Below are positions 1-11,852 of a stretch of 64,000 nt of DNA, one piece after another. The notes beneath the pieces are model-generated. The model did no database searches. It was not told the origin of the DNA and saw only the letters and a program-made list of their open reading frames with translations. The stretch spans positions 2,301,501-2,365,500 of the forward strand of contig OX327703.1 in assembly GCA_946807835.1 (NCBI GenBank), read 5' to 3'. The position numbers and the translations under genes were made by a program. How positions within the stretch are numbered: position 1 is the first letter of the stretch; each line of letters starts with the position of its first letter. Source of the DNA: Ailanthus altissimus. Lineage: Eukaryota > Streptophyta > Magnoliopsida > Sapindales > Simaroubaceae.

Positions 1-790
1 AGTGAAACCTTGTATCAAACATGGGAAAGGTTTAAAGAGTTGTTAAATCTGTACCCTCATAATAGGTGTAAAAATTAAAGTTTAGTTAGCTATTGTTATG
101 AGGGAGTCACAATTAGAGAGCTCCAATTTTTTGAGATGGTGTGTAATGGAGAGTTTCTTTATAAAGATCCAGAGAAAGCTATAGAATTTCTTAATGACGT
201 AGTCAAAAAAGTCCATACATAGACTAGACCTAGCGTTACTAAAAGCAAAAATAGGCTATAACCTAGTGGAGTTTCTATCTTAGGGAAGAGGATAGCTTTA
301 AAGCCTAGTTAGAGCTTTTAACTAGGGAATTAGAGGTCTTAAAAATCAAAGATAGAAAGGTCACCTATGCAGTTGCTAGGGTTGAGTCACGCAATGTTTG
401 TTTTGTCTATGAAGGAGTGGAACTCTTAGCTCATGATTGCCTCACTTATAGTGAGATGAGAGGGATATATAAAGAACAATGTAATGCCCTAGAAATATAT
501 AAGAACTTTAATTACCTTACTCTGAAACCTATAATCCTAGTTGGAGAAACCACTAAAACTTCAGTTAGAAATCTGACCAACAAGCCAACAATATTTGGAA
601 ACAAGAACAAGCACCCACGTTTTATGGTATACTTAAATATAATGCTCGACCAACTAGGAGTCATTTAGAGGATGCATTACAAGCATTTGTGGAGCCACAA
701 AGTAAGACTAATCAAAAGTTTAAAATAATTCTTGCACATGTGGTAAATGAAAACAAAAAAAATCAAGAGTCAAATCACTGAACTGATCAG
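1..790 (+). pseudogene. gag remnant of Ty3/gypsy element
   Basis: Frame 2 from base 2 opens with SETLYQTWERFKELLN, the typical end of a plant Ty3/gypsy Retrotrans_gag domain. It continues to a stretch like FLYKDPEKAIEFLNDVV near 165-215. Several stops and frame changes follow, so no protein can be made. The middle, around 420-670, keeps a short open stretch. Function when intact: capsid protein of the retrotransposon particle. The assignment to gag is good; exact limits are not. Confidence 0.6.
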
Positions 791-1109
791 TGCCTTAACT
801 GTACAAGGGCGAGGTAAGTTTTTATCTCGACCTCAATCCAATTCAAAAGGACAATTCATGGCATAAGCTTCTACTTCTGATGGACAAAATCTTAAAGAAA
901 TCAATGCTATTACTACTCGAAGTGGCAAGATTGCAAGTGAGCCTATTTCTCCAACTAATACATCTATGAGTAGTAAAGACGCTCTCCTTGAAAAAGAGGC
1001 CACAGTTGAAAAAAAACCCAAAAATAAGTTTTCAATCCCAGTGCTTTTTTCCTAAGCTCTTTGACCTATTAGAAAAAATTAAGAAATTCAAGATGAGATT
1101 TTAGAACAT

Positions 1110-1697
1110 TTGAAACAAGTTAAGATTAATCTTCCCTTGTTGTATTTGATTAAACAGGTTCTAACTTATGTAAAAGCCATTAAGGATCTATGCACTATTA
1201 AAAAAAAATACCATGTAAAGAAAACTGTAATTTTGGTAAAACAGATAAGTGTACTGATTGAACAAAAGACACCACCCAATTATAAAGACCCAGGATATCC
1301 TATAATCTCCTACCAAATTAGGACATATAAGTTTGGTCAAGTTTTGTTGGACTCAAAAGCAAGTGTAAATTTAATACCTTATTCTATTTACTTGCAATTG
1401 GGACTTAGTGAGATTAAACCTATATCTATAGTCTTACAATTAGCTAATCGATCAATCAAGAAACCACAGAGAATAGTAGAAGATGTTTTATTACAAATTG
1501 ATAAATGTTACTACCCTATTGATTTTCTTGTTTTAGATACTCATTCTGTGGTTAATATAGAGTCGAAAATCCCTCTTATTTTAGGGAGACCTTTTCTTGC
1601 CACTACTAACGCTTTTAGTAATTGCAAAAATGGTCTAATAAAGTTATTTTTTGAGAATATAACTCTTGAGGTGAACATTTTCCATATTGGCAAGTAA
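1110..1697 (+). pseudogene. Retropepsin-like aspartic protease region (Athila-type)
   Basis: This 195-codon open stretch covers the gag-pol linker and the aspartic protease. The protease core reads LDSKASVNLIPYSIYLQLG at about residues 80-98, followed by an ILGRPFLATTNAF block near residues 154-166. The usual D-[ST]-G active-site triplet is not preserved: the position after the Asp reads S-K, so catalysis is doubtful. When intact, this enzyme cuts the retrotransposon polyprotein. The homologous region of the 36-48 kb element (44742..45293, minus) aligns well by eye, with DLSASINLMPLSIYKKLG. A stop follows and the RT domain is missing downstream. Confidence 0.7.
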
Positions 1698-1857
1698 CCA
1701 CTAGAGGAAGACGAATGTTATCATTCATATATGATAGACATACTTGTAGTGGAGAAAGCTTATAAAAGCTATGACTTAGATTCTTTAGAAAACTTCTTTA
1801 ATTTTGATTTTGAAGAATTGAATTATCATGATAAAATAACTAATATATTTAGTATTT

Positions 1858-3420
1858 TTGACTTACAGGATAAAGGGACTCGATTTTAGCAGCCACGCTT
1901 TGAAGAGTTGCCTCAAGAAAAGGGAAACCCTTTTATTGTCTATTATGCTAGAATTTTATCTAACTATTAAAGACAAGAAGGGTGTTAAAAATGTTGTTAC
2001 AGATCATTTATCCCGTCTTGAGTTCAATGAATTCATTGTGGTTCCACCATTTTAAGATGATTTCCCTAATGAACATCTTCATTGTAAGCCAAGTACCTTG
2101 GTATGCACATATTGTAAATTATTTGGTTTGTAGAGAAGTTCTATCTAACTGGAGTGTACAAGATAAGCGTAAGTCCTTAGTTGAGGTACGTAATTTTTAT
2201 TGGAATGATCCATATCTTTTTAAATACTACTCTAACAAAATTATAAGATGTTGCATTCCTGAAAGTGAAGTTTCTAGCGTCTTAAATTTTTTTCATAGTG
2301 CTGCTTGTGATGGTCATTTTTCTATAAAGAAGACAGCTACAAAATTTTACAATATGGTATTTATTGGCCCACTTTATTCAAATACACTAATAATTTTTGT
2401 CATTTCTGTGAATGATGTCAAAAGTTAGGTACTATATCTCGAAGACATATGATGCCCTTTAACCCTATTTTTGTTATTGAGATATTTGATTATTGGGGCA
2501 TCAATTTTATAAGTCATTTTTTCTCATCTTTTGGCTACCTTTACATCCTCATATTTGTTGACTATGTATTAAAATGGGTGTAGGCTATAACTTGTCGTAG
2601 TAATGATAATATAACTATGGTAAAATTCTTAAAAGAAAATGTGTTATTTAGATATGGTACACCACGTGTTATTATTAGTGACTAAGGAACACATTTCTGT
2701 AATCGTTCTTTTGAAACTTTGATACGCAGGTATGGTGTTCTTAATAAATTTTTCATTGTATACCATCCGCAGACAAATAGACAGGTTGAGCTAGCAAATA
2801 AAGAGGTTAAACAGATTTTAAAAAGGAAGGTTAACTCAAATCATAAAGATTGGCCTATGCTTTTTTAATGCATTGTGGGCATATCACACTGTATACAAAA
2901 CAATCTTAGGAATGTCTCTATATTGACTTGTTTATAAGAAAGCTTTCCCTTTACCTATTAAGCTAGAGCATAAAGCTTATTGGGCTGTGAAAGCCTTTAA
3001 CTTTGATTTGAGTGCTACAAGTTTTTAGAAAAGGTTACAATTAATAGAAATAAAAGAGCTATGAAATGATGCATATGATAACTCTAGGATTTATAAAGCT
3101 AAATGAAAGCGGCTCATGACAAACAGATCTCAAGGAAGCACTTCAAGACAAATCAATGGGTTTATCTTTATGATTATCGATTGCATTTACACTCTAAAAA
3201 GTTGAGATTTTGAAGGATTAGTCTATTTATAGTAAGGCACATTTTTTCTAATAGTGCTGTCAAAATATAGAACCCTACTGATGGGAGAATTTTCAAAGTT
3301 AATGGGCAGCAGTTGAAAAGTTATATGAAAAAGATAAATCACTATATGTACCTAGACAAATTCCTCTTGTGGATCATGTCTATCATGCTTGATCAGGTTC
3401 AATATCTCTATACCATATTA
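1858..3420 (+). pseudogene. RNase H tail and integrase remnant (Ty3/gypsy)
   Basis: The stretch begins with an RNase H C-terminal motif (KNVVTDHLSRLEF near 1990-2025). An integrase in several frames follows: an H2C2 zinc region at about 2250-2420, then the catalytic core with IFDYWGINFI near 2480, VIISD followed by a stop and GTHFCN near 2670-2700, and YHPQTNRQVELANKEV near 2760-2810. These hold the D, D and E of the catalytic triad. The C-terminal part reads [16 protein letters not shown] near 2965-3010 and ends with KVNGQQLKSYM near 3297-3330. At least eight stops or frameshifts make it non-functional. Confidence 0.75.
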
Positions 3421-3489
3421 AAGTTGGTTTCTCAATTCCTTAAAAAATGTCCGTTAAATCGTGCATTCATTTCTTCTCCTTTTCACTTT

Positions 3490-4300
3490 CTTTCAAAATA
3501 GATAGCATTCTTGCCAGCCTTAAAATATAATTTCCTTCATTGCCTCAAAATGCTCTACTTAAGATTTACAAAGCACTGTTTGAAAGACTAAGGCTATTAA
3601 TGTTGAGGAATATTCTTACGGATATTCATTGGTTAATCGAAGCCAAGGTTTAGTTATCTGATGAGTCTGTAAATGATTTTATTTCTTTTATACATGGTCT
3701 TAGAAGAAGCTCTTATGCCAAAAGGTAAAGAGCAAAAAAGATACAAGTCTGTCATAAATGTACTTAATGAAATTGTAATCGGAGTTTTCATTCTTTAGAA
3801 TTTGTAACTAGAAATCAAGAAGATAAAATTCAGTTCATTAAGGATGGACTGAGTAAAGAGTCTTTGGATGATATCCTATTGACTCTTGAGACGCATTCTT
3901 GTAGGCTCATGCAATGTGAACTTCTCAATTTATGGAATAAATTCAAAAATGAATATCAATGATATAGTCTCGGGAATCTAACTTTAAAAGACCATGTTTG
4001 CCAATTTATAAGAAAATTAGATGGAAAATCTATCCTCGACCCATAGAGGGCATTTAATTCATTACTGGACGTAAAACCAAAGAAAGATGTGAGCCACAAT
4101 CACAACTACCTGCAAATTTGCATGCGTCTTAATTTCAAACTTTTTTTTAATTTTATGAATAGTAGGGATACTCATATAGATGTCTTAAATTTAAACATTT
4201 TGGTTAAATAATGCATATGGGTCATTATCTTTGAATTTTTGTGTGTTATTTTCACATATATTCTGACAAACTGTCAGGTTACCAAAATCAATGTTATCAT
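3490..4300 (+). other. Unassigned stretch between integrase and LOG-like pseudogene
   Basis: Coding-like fragments are visible on the plus strand, for example a frame through about 3800-3960 containing KDGLSKESLDDILLTLE, but I cannot assign them to a family. Related Athila elements carry an extra ORF after integrase, so this may be its remnant. I see no intact gene. Confidence 0.3.
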
Positions 4301-4308
4301 TTGTTACT

Positions 4309-4318
4309 TTATAAATAC
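4309..4318 (+). promoter_or_regulatory. TATA box before the plus-strand LOG-like pseudogene
   Basis: TTATAAATAC lies 52-61 bases before the ATG at 4370. The same TATAAATAC motif precedes the minus-strand LOG-like copy by about the same distance, and both leaders share a purine-rich GGTGAG[TC] block shortly before the ATG. The shared leader is the reason for calling it. Confidence 0.5.
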
Positions 4319-4369
4319 AGCACATAGTTTTCTTCATTTTTATATATCAAGATAAAGGTGAGTGTAGAT

Positions 4370-5005
4370 ATGGAGGAAACCTCAATTCGACAAATCTGAA
4401 ATATATGTGTATTTTGTAGATCTAGTCCTGGGAAAAATAAAGTATTTGTAGAGGCAGCAAACAATCTAAGAAAATAATTAGTTGCAAGAAAAATTCATTT
4501 GATATATGGAGGAGGTAGCCTTTGGTTAATGGGGTGTGTGTTAGTAGCTGGACATTTATGAGAAAGTTAAGTTTTATGTATTATTCCTACAGCTTTAGTC
4601 GTGGAAAATCTTACTAGAAAAATAATAGGGGAAGAATTACGAGTGTTATTCATCCGTGAACGTATAGTAAGAATGCTTTATAATGTAAACATTTTTATTG
4701 CTTTACCATGTGGTTTTGGTAGCTTAGAAGAAAATTTTCAAACTACCTATTGCACCTAGCTGAATATCTACTGAAAACCCGTAGGTTTGTTGAATGTTAA
4801 TAACTATTTTGATTGCTTACTCTGTTTTCTCAATCAAGCTGTGGAACAAAATTTTATTTCACATTTGGCTTAACAGATCCTTGTTTCTACTACAAATGCA
4901 GATGAATTTATTGACAAATTATAGACTGTTAGTTACTTATGAACCTGGCGTGGTAATAATTCAGATCGATTGGTCAGGAGTCATAACAAACGAAAACTGG
5001 ATCTG
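4370..5005 (+). pseudogene. LOG-like (cytokinin riboside 5'-monophosphate phosphoribohydrolase) pseudogene
   Basis: LOG enzymes release active cytokinin bases from nucleotide precursors in the cytosol. From the ATG at 4370 the family blocks follow in order: ICVFC-RSSPGK near 4410, ARKIHLIYGGGSLWLMG near 4485-4535, a damaged MHxRK region, FIALPCGFGSLEEN near 4690-4735 (for the PGGxGTxxE signature), KPVGLLNV near 4776-4800 and TNADEFIDKL near 4890-4920. In-frame stops interrupt it several times, and the reading frame shifts at least twice, so it cannot be active. Plant LOG genes usually have several introns; here all blocks are contiguous. It lies inside a gypsy element, after integrase and before the polypurine tract. 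A second copy lies at 15052..15567 (minus). Confidence 0.75.
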
Positions 5006-5156
5006 ACACTTTGTTTGTAAATTTGTCTTTTTTTTCTTGTTTATTAGCATCATCATTTTAGTTTATATTTGCATAAGTATTTCTCATGTTTATTTCTTTT
5101 GAATAACTGGCATTTCAGATAATGTCTCATGTACTTTATCTCTTACTATTTAAATA

Positions 5157-5193
5157 TTGAGGACATTGTTTCATCTGATTTGGGGGGAGGATA
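5157..5193 (+). other. Polypurine tract region of the first gypsy element
   Basis: TTGAGGACATTG is followed by GATTTGGGGGGAGGAT at 5177-5192. This is the usual sequence just before the 3' LTR of Athila-type elements and would prime plus-strand DNA synthesis. The 3' LTR would begin at about 5193. Confidence 0.6.
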
Positions 5194-6344
5194 ATAGACA
5201 TAAGTTGTATTTTACATTCAAAAACTAAAACAATTCAAAAAGAAGATAATAGAGTCCGACATACCTATTTGATTAACATGGCAGAGTAAATAGTTTATTT
5301 TTGAACTCTTGAGATGCATTTTAGGTCAAATTAGATTAAGAATGGCAGATAAGGAATTTTTTATTCTAACTTTTGAAACGCATTTTAACTAACTTGTTGT
5401 TATTTTGATTTATATTTGATGCATTGTTGTTTACTACATATAATCTTGGTAATTCTTGTATAAAGAAATTTTCTTTTCTACTTAAGTATTATTTCAAAAT
5501 TATTTGGTTTGAGTCACTGTTTTTATTTAGGTTACTAAGAATGACTTTCAAAATATTTTTGAGCACAATACTAAACTTTATGATAAGATGGATGATTCAA
5601 TTTATATAGCCAACAAAATTATAATGTTTAAGTATATCTTTTTCTAATCTCACATATCTTTTGTGAGTAAGTGGAAAGGTTGAAAAAATAGCTTATGAAT
5701 TTTCATTGATCTTTTGAATTGGTTAATTTTTGTTTAGATTCATATTATTCGAATTAAGGAATAAGTTGATTGCATAGCTGAAGGATGATCTAAAGTGAAT
5801 TTTAAATTGTGTGTAATATATTTTAGTGAGAAACTATTTTTATTTTGTAATTCTTCCTTATATTCTTCAAAAAAAGAAAAAAAGAAAAAAAAAAGAAAGA
5901 ATCAATTTAGTTTAATAAAGTCTTCATTCAATTTTAGAAGACAAATATTTTGTAATACAGTTTTTTCACCAAGCTATATTTGTATTATTCTCACAAGACA
6001 ATTGAAGTCCTAAAGCTAGTACATGTTAAGAATGATTGATTTCTAAATAATTGATTTTCCTACATTTGGATCAATATTAGTTTGTATGTTTGTCCTTAAA
6101 ATTGACATTTTCTTAGTGCTTAACTATTTTCAAACTCCATTATAGAAATTTTAACCTTTTAAATAGTCATACACCTATGAGGATATAGAATTGAAGCTTT
6201 TACTTGGAGAATTTCTCAAGGCTATATATGTTGTGGTTTATGGTAAGAAGGCTACGGCTTTGTTCACACACACACAATTTTGAAAGTTATAAATGAAAAA
6301 AACCATAATAGTAATAGTGATCTTGAATTGTCTTTTTTTGTTTG
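5194..6344. repeat. AT-rich non-coding stretch, probably decayed 3' LTR
   Basis: No coding region is visible. It begins right after a polypurine tract and ends where the truncated copia RT starts, so most of it is probably LTR sequence of the first element. A purine-only run of A and G lies at about 5869-5900. No second LTR is available in the window to define its ends. Confidence 0.35.
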
Positions 6345-6840
6345 AAATGCTTAGGTAGCCATTTCTTTACACCTGATATACTTCTTTATAATTCTCAATA
6401 AGAAGAATGCCATCAATATAAAGAACTAAGAATACCACTTTACCCTCATTGATGTATTTGTATACACAAGCTTCATCAATATTTTGCTCAAAGTCATAAG
6501 ACTTGATAGCTTGATCAAATCTTATATTCTAAGATTTAGATACTTAAGTCCAAAAATAGACCTTTACAGCTTGCAAACGTTTTTGCTTGTGATCTTGTTT
6601 GATGGACCTCTCTAGTTGAACCATGTAAATGGTTTTATCAAGATTACCATTCAAAAAAGCAGTATTGATGTCCATTTGACAAATCTTGTAATCTAAACAA
6701 GTAGCATTAGATAAGAGAATGCAAATGGATTTTAACATGGCTACTAGTGAGAAAGTCTTCTCATAGTCAACTTTTTCTTTTTGGGTACAACACTTTACCA
6801 CTAGCATACTTTGAAACTCTCCACTTTCTCATTTGCTCTT
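6345..6840 (-). pseudogene. copia reverse transcriptase fragment
   Basis: The minus strand shows the RT N-terminal block (KVDYEKTFSLVAMLKSI, then CQMDINTAFLNGNLDKTIYM) at about 6640-6780. After a frame break comes VFLVLYIDGILLIENY near 6400-6450, where the usual YVDD catalytic box reads YIDG, so the second catalytic Asp is lost. The domain then ends abruptly near 6345. Confidence 0.75.
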
Positions 6841-6950
6841 TTTTTATAGACCTATTTGAACCCAATGGGTTTAAATCCTTTGGGTAGATATATAAGCTTT
6901 TAGATCGAGTTAGAGTACATTGAATTCATCTCGAGATTTAAGGCTTCAAG

Positions 6951-7963
6951 TCATTTCTCATTGTCAAAATCTTCCATTTCTTGTTTATATATCAATGGAT
7001 CATCTAAACTTTCATTGGAGTTTGAACCTTGCACTTCTCCAATTAAAGTATAGTGTATGGGTGATCTTATTATCCTCTCACTATGCCTAGGTGGCGGATA
7101 TGTATTCTGATGAGTAGGCATAGTTGTTGACTTTGTGATCCAATAATAATTACTAGTTTGTTGAGTTCTAACCTCGTCAAAAAGTAGTTCCTCGATAACA
7201 ACTTTACTTTGAGGTATATGATCTATTATATAATTATCCTCAAGAAAAGTAGCATTTGTCAATACTAATACTTTATTATCTCGAGGGTTATAAAAGAAGC
7301 CACCTTTTGTCTCGATAGGGTAGCCTACAAATAGGCACAATTATGAATATGATTCCAACTTTTCAGTCTTTTCCTTTTGTACGTATGTTGGACACTACTA
7401 TATGCGAAAATGTTATATGAAAGCTTGCAACTATTCCATAACTCTAAGGATGTTTTAAGGATTTACTTAGATGGTACTGCTTAAGAATATACACCATTGT
7501 TTGTAATGCATATCCTCAAAGTGAAGTGAGTAATGATGAGAAACTAGGGATAGATCTCACCATGTCTACTAACATTCTATTTCTCCTTTTGGCAATACTA
7601 TTTTGTTGTGGTGTTTCTAGAGCAATGAGTTGGGATAAGATTGAAGTGCTTTTAAGGTTTATTGAGTTGTTTCTCGGGTTCGGCTTGGAATTCTTTAAAC
7701 TATTTAAATTTTTTTGATTTTGTATGTATCAAATATACATAGCTATAACGAGAACAATCATCAATAAAAGTAACTAAATATTCATATCCTCCCCTGGCTT
7801 GTACATTGATCGGACCAAAGACATCCAAATGTACTAGTTTCAAATGTTCTTTGTCCCTGTTGCCTTTTCCAGTAAATGGTCTTTTAGTCGTTTTACCTTC
7901 CAGATAAGATTCATAAATTGGTAAAGTACTGACCTTTAAACTATTTAAGGGTTCATCCTTCAC
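6951..7963 (-). pseudogene. copia integrase remnant
   Basis: The catalytic core at 7700..7963 contains HLDVFGPINVQARGGYEYLVTFIDDCSRY, with the first two acidic residues of the DDE triad recognisable. The C-terminal domain at 6951..7340 begins CLFVGYPIETKGGFFYNPRDNKV, the typical copia phrase for cargo-specific target-site domains. Between them, 7341-7700 holds frame breaks and the third catalytic residue is not clear. Non-functional. Confidence 0.75.
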
Positions 7964-8459
7964 TAGTCATTGTATTCTGTTTAGGTTAATATGACATAAT
8001 CTAAGATATCAAAGGAATGTTTCGTTATCAGAAGAAATCATTTGTTTCTTAGGTTTGGGTTGTTTCAATTTGATCATTTCAATATCAATCAATGTTTGAG
8101 TTTCGAGGTGTAGGATATAAAGATCATTCTCTAAATTACCGACATATATATTCAAATAATTTCTAGATATAAAAAATGAATTATTATTAACATAATGGAA
8201 TAGTAATATTTTAAATATTTAGAGACAAATCAAATTTCATATGAAATCAGAAATATAATAAACTTCTTACAAAATCAAAAAACGATCCCTAAAACTAAGC
8301 CTAACTACTCCTACTACTTTACTTGAAACAACAGCCCTAGTATCCATTAATATTGTAAACTCTCCGTCTGCTAATGTCCGAGAAGAATCAATTATCTATA
8401 AAGAAGAACAAACATAATTAGTGGCCTTAAAGTCAACTACTGAATGGTGTTTATGATTA

Positions 8460-9260
8460 GCAGCTCTATTTACCTTTCTTTTTCTTCTTGAACTCTTCTA
8501 AATGGAGGGTGTAATTCCTCTTCTAGTGGCCTTCTTTTTTACAATGGAAACTTTTTTCTTTTTTCTTGGCCTTGTTGCTCTGGTTCTTCTTATTATTGTT
8601 CTTCTTTTTAGGTTTGTCTTTTGAAGAGCCACTTCCTGCATTATTCCTTTTTTTGTTCTTGGAAAAAGAAAGCTCCTTATCGACAACATTTGCCTCCCTT
8701 TGTTTTCTAATATTAATGGATTCAAAGGTTTGGAGCTCATTGAGCAGTTGAGTCATGTTAAATGTAAGTTTGCTCATAAAATAGTTGCACATAAATGGAA
8801 GAAAACTCATAGAAAGGGTTTCCAAGATTATTCCAACCTACTTACACTCATTTATATTTACCCTATGAATTTCAGCTTCATTAAAATGAGCAATCTTTTT
8901 AAGTACATGCTCACAAAAAAATGTTCCACTCTTCATCTTAACATTAATAACGACTTTCACCACATCATGTCAGATTCCTCAAAAGGCTACCCAAACATTG
9001 CCTAAAGTGAATCCTATATTTCTTTTGTGGTTTTCATCTTTTTATGGTTACTCCCAATCACTATGGCATGCCTGCTAACAAGAAGCAATGTTTTTTTTCA
9101 TCGGTATCAAGCCAACAATCATATTGCTCTTTAGCTTCTTGTGAAGCATTAAGAGTAGGCCTTGAAGGGCAGTAATTAATGATGACAAACTTTTGATTCT
9201 CATAAAGTTTTCGTTAGTTAATTTGTCATGGGATAATATTGTGATAAAGGAATTTGTCAT
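8460..9260 (-). pseudogene. copia gag remnant with zinc-knuckle tail
   Basis: On the minus strand the protein would start near 9260 (MTNSFI...), include a SKLTFNMTQLLNELQTFE block near 8730-8790, then a very lysine- and asparagine-rich stretch, and end with HCKKEGH-KRN near 8520-8560. That end is a CCHC nucleic-acid-binding knuckle with its first Cys and its Trp damaged. The order fits a copia Gag (UBN2-type) protein. Several frames are used, so it is broken. Confidence 0.65.
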
Positions 9261-9299
9261 TTTGCTTAAAATAATAAATAAATTAAGTCAATCATTCAT

Positions 9300-9311
9300 G
9301 CTCAAATACCA
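9300..9311 (-). other. Degenerate tRNA-iMet primer binding site of the copia element
   Basis: GCTCAAATACCA matches the reverse complement of the plant primer site TGGTATCAGAGC at 10 of 12 positions. It lies to the right of gag, where a minus-strand element should have it. Confidence 0.45.
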
Positions 9312-10800
9312 TCACAATTATGGTATAACATTTTAAACATGATGCATGGTACAAAAGAATAAATATAAAAACCTAAGAAAAATTCTATACCACAATAATT
9401 CAATTTACCAAAATTGATATGCCGTCGTAGGATAGTCAAATTTGTAATACATATGTCTATTACATGAAGCATTTAACTATTATTTATTTTAGTTAAAGTA
9501 TGACATATTACCTTGTCATGCTAAAGGGTGTAATGTTCATACATATATGATGCACGTGGCTTTTGGTTTCATGAAAAAGAAAAACATAAGTCAATTAGTA
9601 TTATTGTAAGTAAATAAAAGACTATCAGATGAATGTTTCATCTTGCATCTTTTGACGTGGGTTATATATCTTTTTGTGATTGGTTGGAGGGATGGCAATA
9701 TTAACTATTAAAAGAAAAAAAAAGAATGGTGAGTAGTTATATGGCAGACGTGTAGAACAAGTGGTGTAAACTTGTAATTTGGTCTTATGGGCGGCTAGCT
9801 TACTATATAAAGAAACATGTCTTCAATTCTTTTCACATTGGAAATCGATAGCAAATAAAAGCAATTTGAGATAGAAGAGAAAGGAGAATAAAGGAAAACC
9901 GAGAGAGAAGAAAAAGAAAAAAAAGGAATAAAAGGAAAATTTACAAGAAATAAGTTTGGGTAGTTAGATTTATATCCAGTAATTCAGCGGGTAACAGTTT
10001 TATAATGTTAGAATATTTATGTTTTAGTTTTTATAATACATATCGATATTATTAATATACTTTTACACTCTATGTTATAGGAGGAGTACTGATAGTTGGT
10101 AGACCCTAGGGTCTAGAACTGACTAAGGATTAGCGCACTTTTGTGAGTGGATAATTATATATATTTTATATGCTTTAATACAATAATTTATATTTAATTC
10201 CACGTTATCAGATTTATTTATGATTTATTTTAGACAGATAAATATTTATGTTATTTAGTATATTCAAAAATATATTTAGAATTTATTATAGTATAACTTA
10301 TGATTACGTTCAGTATAGAAATATTTATTTTAGAATAATTTTGCTTTCATGATATTATTATAGTAATAGCTTTTGAACCACCATATACATACCCTCCCAT
10401 TTAGTGTAGTTGCTCTGTGCATGCATTAGACCAATTTATTTGCTCTGCCCAAGTGATGTAATATTCCACCAGGTGAGACCACATTCTCCCGCTCTACCTG
10501 TACATGAGTTACTCTACCAGGTGAGACCACGTCTTCCCTAAGTATAAGTTTGCTGTGATTTTCAATATGTATATAGTAAATATTTCTAGAGTTACATTTC
10601 ATATATTCAATTCATAATAAATTTATGACAGTTTACAATATCTGTACATGATTCATACTTATTCAGAATACAGTTTTATAAATTTTATGATTTAGATTGT
10701 AAGTATGTTAGTTTTATTCTTCATTACATTCTTATAAAAGAAGTTATTATTAATATATATATACTTATAACGTATATAATATTTTCAAAACCATGTCCAC
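9312..10800. repeat. LTR-like non-coding DNA
   Basis: No gene is visible. A TATA motif (CTATATAAAG near 9802-9811) followed by a long purine-rich leader of GAGA/GAAA repeats at about 9865-9950 looks like an LTR promoter on the plus strand. Further right, a CCAGGTGAGACCAC motif occurs twice about 50 bases apart near 10470 and 10520. I take this as an old LTR or solo LTR of unknown family. Confidence 0.35.
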
Positions 10801-11399
10801 AAACTAAGCCACAATCTCGCCTTTTCTTTTCCTATTTTCCCTATTTTTTCCAGGTTGACATACGGACATCATGCAGTGTGATCTGTACTTCACATTTAGA
10901 GGTTTGGCCATTATACACACAATTGCATGATTGTCATATTCCGTATCATTTGTATATCTTTGTGTATATTTGTATTTTGTGTACAATTTTGTTGGGGCAC
11001 ATAGACTAGTTTTCACATATGTAATGAGTATAAGCATGTTAATTCTATGTTATCACAGAATTCACCTAAACTTCATAATAAGGCTCAAATGGGGTTCTTT
11101 CAAAATCAATTTTAAATTAAACCGAGACAAACTTAATTAATTAATGCTTTCAAATTAAATTATAATTTCTACATTAATTAACTACTGTTTATTTTGGTCG
11201 AAATATAGTTATCTATATAATTAAATTTATATAAGTGTGACGCATCATTTCAAATTCCTTATACTTAACTCTAAAGTTGTCGCCATATGGTAGGTCAATT
11301 TAGAAATACATTCAAGAATTATATCTCACGTTATTAAGCTAACGACGCAAATCGTTGTCAAATTGTTATTTAACCCTCTCCCACTTACTACTTTATGTT
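10801..11399. other. AT-rich spacer without recognised features
   Basis: Only short open stretches occur on both strands, and none looks like a known family. It may contain the start of the older repeat that is clear from about 11400 on. Confidence 0.3.
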
Positions 11400-11852
11400 T
11401 TAGGGATTTGTTTTATAAACTATCTGATATTTTATAATCCTAGTGAAAACTATTACTACTAGTCAATTATTGATCACTAGTTTTATTCTAAGTGTTTATA
11501 GAATCTAATCCTATTAACAGTTAAATTAAATTACCATGCTTTACCGATGCATGTCTGTTAGTGGATCTATTTTTATAAAGATTAGTGTAATTCTTATCTA
11601 TATTGTACAGATGGTTCTTCTTAGCCTACCATGGGCTTACCAGAAGCTCGAATATGCATACGGGTATTCAGTCAAGACTGAATACTGAACAGACTCACGA
11701 GGACGCCAATAGACATCCTATGAAGCCGTCAATGGTGAGTCGCTTAAATTGAATAGTATACGTGGTCTTTTGACCTGAGTAGTATACGTGATCTTTTGAC
11801 CTGAGTACCATGTTGAACTTGTAAGTGATCCATCATACTTTGGTTCCACGCA
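11400..11852 (+). repeat. Older dispersed repeat, copy 1, left part
   Basis: This stretch matches 50.4-50.87 kb in the same orientation and 48.9-49.3 kb inverted. Shared blocks include GATGCATGTCTGTTAGT, GATCTTTTGACCTGAGTA and TTGTAAGTGATCCA. It ends at ACGCA (11848-11852), where the 10.6 kb element is inserted, and resumes at 22447. Probably an LTR of about 2 kb from an unidentified family. Confidence 0.65.
11848..11852. other. Target site duplication ACGCA (left)
   Basis: Identical to the five bases at 22442-22446, directly outside the LTR ends. The uninterrupted site is preserved in the repeat copy near 50.85 kb, where it reads ATGCA. Confidence 0.85.

Larger units (their letters stand above)
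1..5195 (+). mobile_element. Athila-like Ty3/gypsy retrotransposon, 3' part, heavily decayed
   Basis: The order gag, protease, RNase H tail, integrase and then a polypurine tract on the plus strand identifies a Ty3/gypsy element. The protease flanks (a stretch like ASVNLIPYSIYLQLG and an ILGRPFLAT block) match the Athila type and resemble the element at 36.5-48.5 kb. The 5' LTR and first part of gag lie outside the window. The reverse transcriptase appears to be lost, because protease is followed within about 200 bases by the RNase H tail motif VTDHLSRLE. Stops and frameshifts occur throughout. A LOG-like pseudogene lies between integrase and the polypurine tract. The 3' LTR probably starts near 5193 but I could not pair it with another copy. 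Confidence 0.75.
6345..9311 (-). mobile_element. Ty1/copia retrotransposon, truncated, minus strand
   Basis: Reading the minus strand from right to left gives a tRNA-Met primer-site remnant, gag with a zinc knuckle, integrase, and the N-terminal half of reverse transcriptase. Integrase before RT is the copia order. The RT is cut off near 6345, so RNase H and the 3' LTR are missing. Stops and frameshifts are frequent. The 5' LTR should lie to the right of 9311, but I could not define its far end. Confidence 0.75.

Noticed and set aside
9800..9960. Host gene promoter (TATA plus GA-rich leader)
   Set aside because: No coding region follows, and the same TATA plus purine-leader form is seen in the LTRs nearby.
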